Source: SbD1 sp049300095 (GTDB lineage: Bacteria; Desulfobacterota; Syntrophobacteria; Syntrophobacterales; Syntrophobacteraceae). From it: a stretch of DNA of 14,022 bases. The stretch's first letter is position 1. Every line of letters starts with the position of its first letter. Both the position numbers and the translations under genes were made by a program. The stretch covers positions 1-14,022 of the forward strand of contig JBAQYM010000273.1 of the NCBI GenBank assembly GCA_049300095.1. Direction: 5' to 3'. Shown in pieces: positions 13,351-14,022 of the stretch. The notes beneath the pieces were generated by a model that ran no database searches, was not told the DNA's origin, and saw nothing but the letters and a program-made list of their open reading frames with translations.

Positions 13351-13821
13351 ATGCCCAGGAGAAGAGAAGTTCCGAAACGCTACGTGCTGCCGGACCCCAA
13401 GTTCAACAGCAGACTGGCGGCCAAGTTCGTGAACAACATCATGCGCCGCGGCAAGAAGAGCACGGCGGAACAGATATTCTATCAGGCCCTGACCCTTATC
13501 GAGCAGCGCTCCAAGCAGGACCCGATGGATGTTTTCCAAAAGGCGCTCGATAACGTCAGGCCGGTCGTCGAGGTAAAGTCGAGGCGAGTCGGCGGCGCGA
13601 CCTACCAGGTCCCCGTCGAAGTGCGCTCGGAGCGCCGGGACGCCCTGGCCATGAGGTGGCTCATCAACTACGCCAAGTCGCGCTCCGAGAAGACCATGAC
13701 CCAGAGGCTCGCGGGCGAACTCATGGACGCGTCGCAAAACCGGGGCGGCTCGGTGAAAAAACGGGAAGACACCCACCGCATGGCGGACGCGAACAAGGCC
13801 TTCGCGCATTACCGGTGGTAA
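13351..13821 (+). CDS. rpsG: 30S ribosomal protein S7
   Basis: S7 is a primary 16S rRNA-binding protein that organises the head of the small subunit and contacts the E site. With the ATG at 13351 the protein has 156 residues, the classic length. It begins MPRRREVPKRYVLPDPKFNS and includes KFVNNIMRRGKKSTAEQIFY, DNVRPVVEVKSRRVGGATYQVPVEV and the C-terminal KKREDTHRMADANKAFAHYRW. GAGGG at 13337-13341 supports this start over an upstream TTG at 13327. In most bacteria fusA comes next; here the next gene is tuf, 74 bases downstream. Confidence 0.98.
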   Translation: MPRRREVPKRYVLPDPKFNSRLAAKFVNNIMRRGKKSTAEQIFYQALTLIEQRSKQDPMDVFQKALDNVRPVVEVKSRRVGGATYQVPVEVRSERRDALAMRWLINYAKSRSEKTMTQRLAGELMDASQNRGGSVKKREDTHRMADANKAFAHYRW

Positions 13822-13833
13822 TTTATCGATTTA

Positions 13834-13863
13834 TTGAACTGATACCGGGCTCAATCATATAGC
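13834..13863 (+). promoter_or_regulatory. Possible promoter for the downstream tuf gene
   Basis: TTGAAC (13834-13839) is 18 bases from TATAGC (13858-13863), each matching four of six consensus positions. It would let tuf be transcribed apart from rpsL-rpsG. The match is moderate and this short A+T-rich gap could give one by chance. Confidence 0.35.
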
Positions 13864-13895
13864 ATGGCACGGCTGGACAGCTAGGAGGATTCCTG

Positions 13896-14022
13896 ATGGC
13901 TAAGAAGAAATTTGAGCGGACGAAGCCACATGTGAACGTCGGGACGATCGGCCACATCGACCACGGCAAGACCACCCTTACCGCCGCGATCACCAAGCAG
14001 CTCGCGAAGAAGGGAAAAGCCA
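13896..14022 (+). CDS. tuf: Elongation factor Tu, N-terminal end (partial, continues past window)
   Basis: The first 42 residues are visible, starting MAKKKFERTKPHVNVGTIGH. This is the EF-Tu N-terminus with the G1 nucleotide-binding loop GHIDHGKT (residues 19-26), followed by TLTAAITKQLAKK. EF-G is excluded: it would show a GHIDAGKT-type loop after a different N-terminus. AGGAGG at 13883-13888 gives a strong ribosome site seven bases upstream. The gene directly follows rpsG. It is the second tuf of the window, in the same direction as the one ending at 191. Confidence 0.97.
   Translation, partial: MAKKKFERTKPHVNVGTIGHIDHGKTTLTAAITKQLAKKGKA

Overview
This window is a core bacterial housekeeping locus. 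In order, all on the + strand, it holds: the 3' end of a tuf gene, rpmG, secE, nusG, rplK, rplA, rplJ, rplL, rpoB, rpoC, rpsL, rpsG and the 5' end of a second tuf gene. The DNA is G+C-rich with strong third-position GC bias, which explains the very long antisense open frames over rpoB and rpoC. The RNA polymerase subunits are of the Gram-negative, long type: RpoB has 1373 residues, and RpoC has 1425 residues with a large insertion in the trigger loop. The tuf-rpmG-secE start of the cluster also fits. A Desulfobacterota (former Deltaproteobacteria) or similar Gram-negative environmental lineage is my best guess, but this is inference from protein character and not a placement.

Layout. Positions 1-1454: EF-Tu end, ribosomal protein L33, SecE and NusG. 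Positions 1490-2648: the L11-L1 pair. Positions 2649-2921: a 273-base leader with a candidate promoter and at least four hairpins, in the position of the L10 leader regulator. Positions 2922-3851: L10 and L7/L12. Positions 3852-4028: a 13-bp perfect terminator or attenuator hairpin built on a 7-bp repeat. Positions 4029-12579: rpoB and rpoC, separated by a structured 151-base spacer. Positions 12580-12883: the one gene-free stretch over 300 bases, with a 14-bp perfect hairpin, an 8-bp degenerate repeat, a good sigma70-type promoter and a structured 5' UTR. Positions 12884-13821: S12 and S7, with a strong hairpin between them. Positions 13896-14022: start of the second EF-Tu gene.

The genes supply the translation elongation GTPase, parts of the large and small ribosomal subunits, the SecYEG translocon subunit SecE, the transcription factor NusG and the catalytic core of RNA polymerase. 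Their joint layout is the usual one for growth-rate-coupled expression.

I did not find a new biological system. The observations most worth a second look are: (1) a net insertion of about 61 residues in RpoC (between residues 517 and 632), part of which resembles a sandwich-barrel segment of the RpoB encoded next door; (2) the absence of fusA between rpsG and tuf; and (3) several intergenic palindromes and short-period repeats that look like dispersed elements doing duty as terminators.
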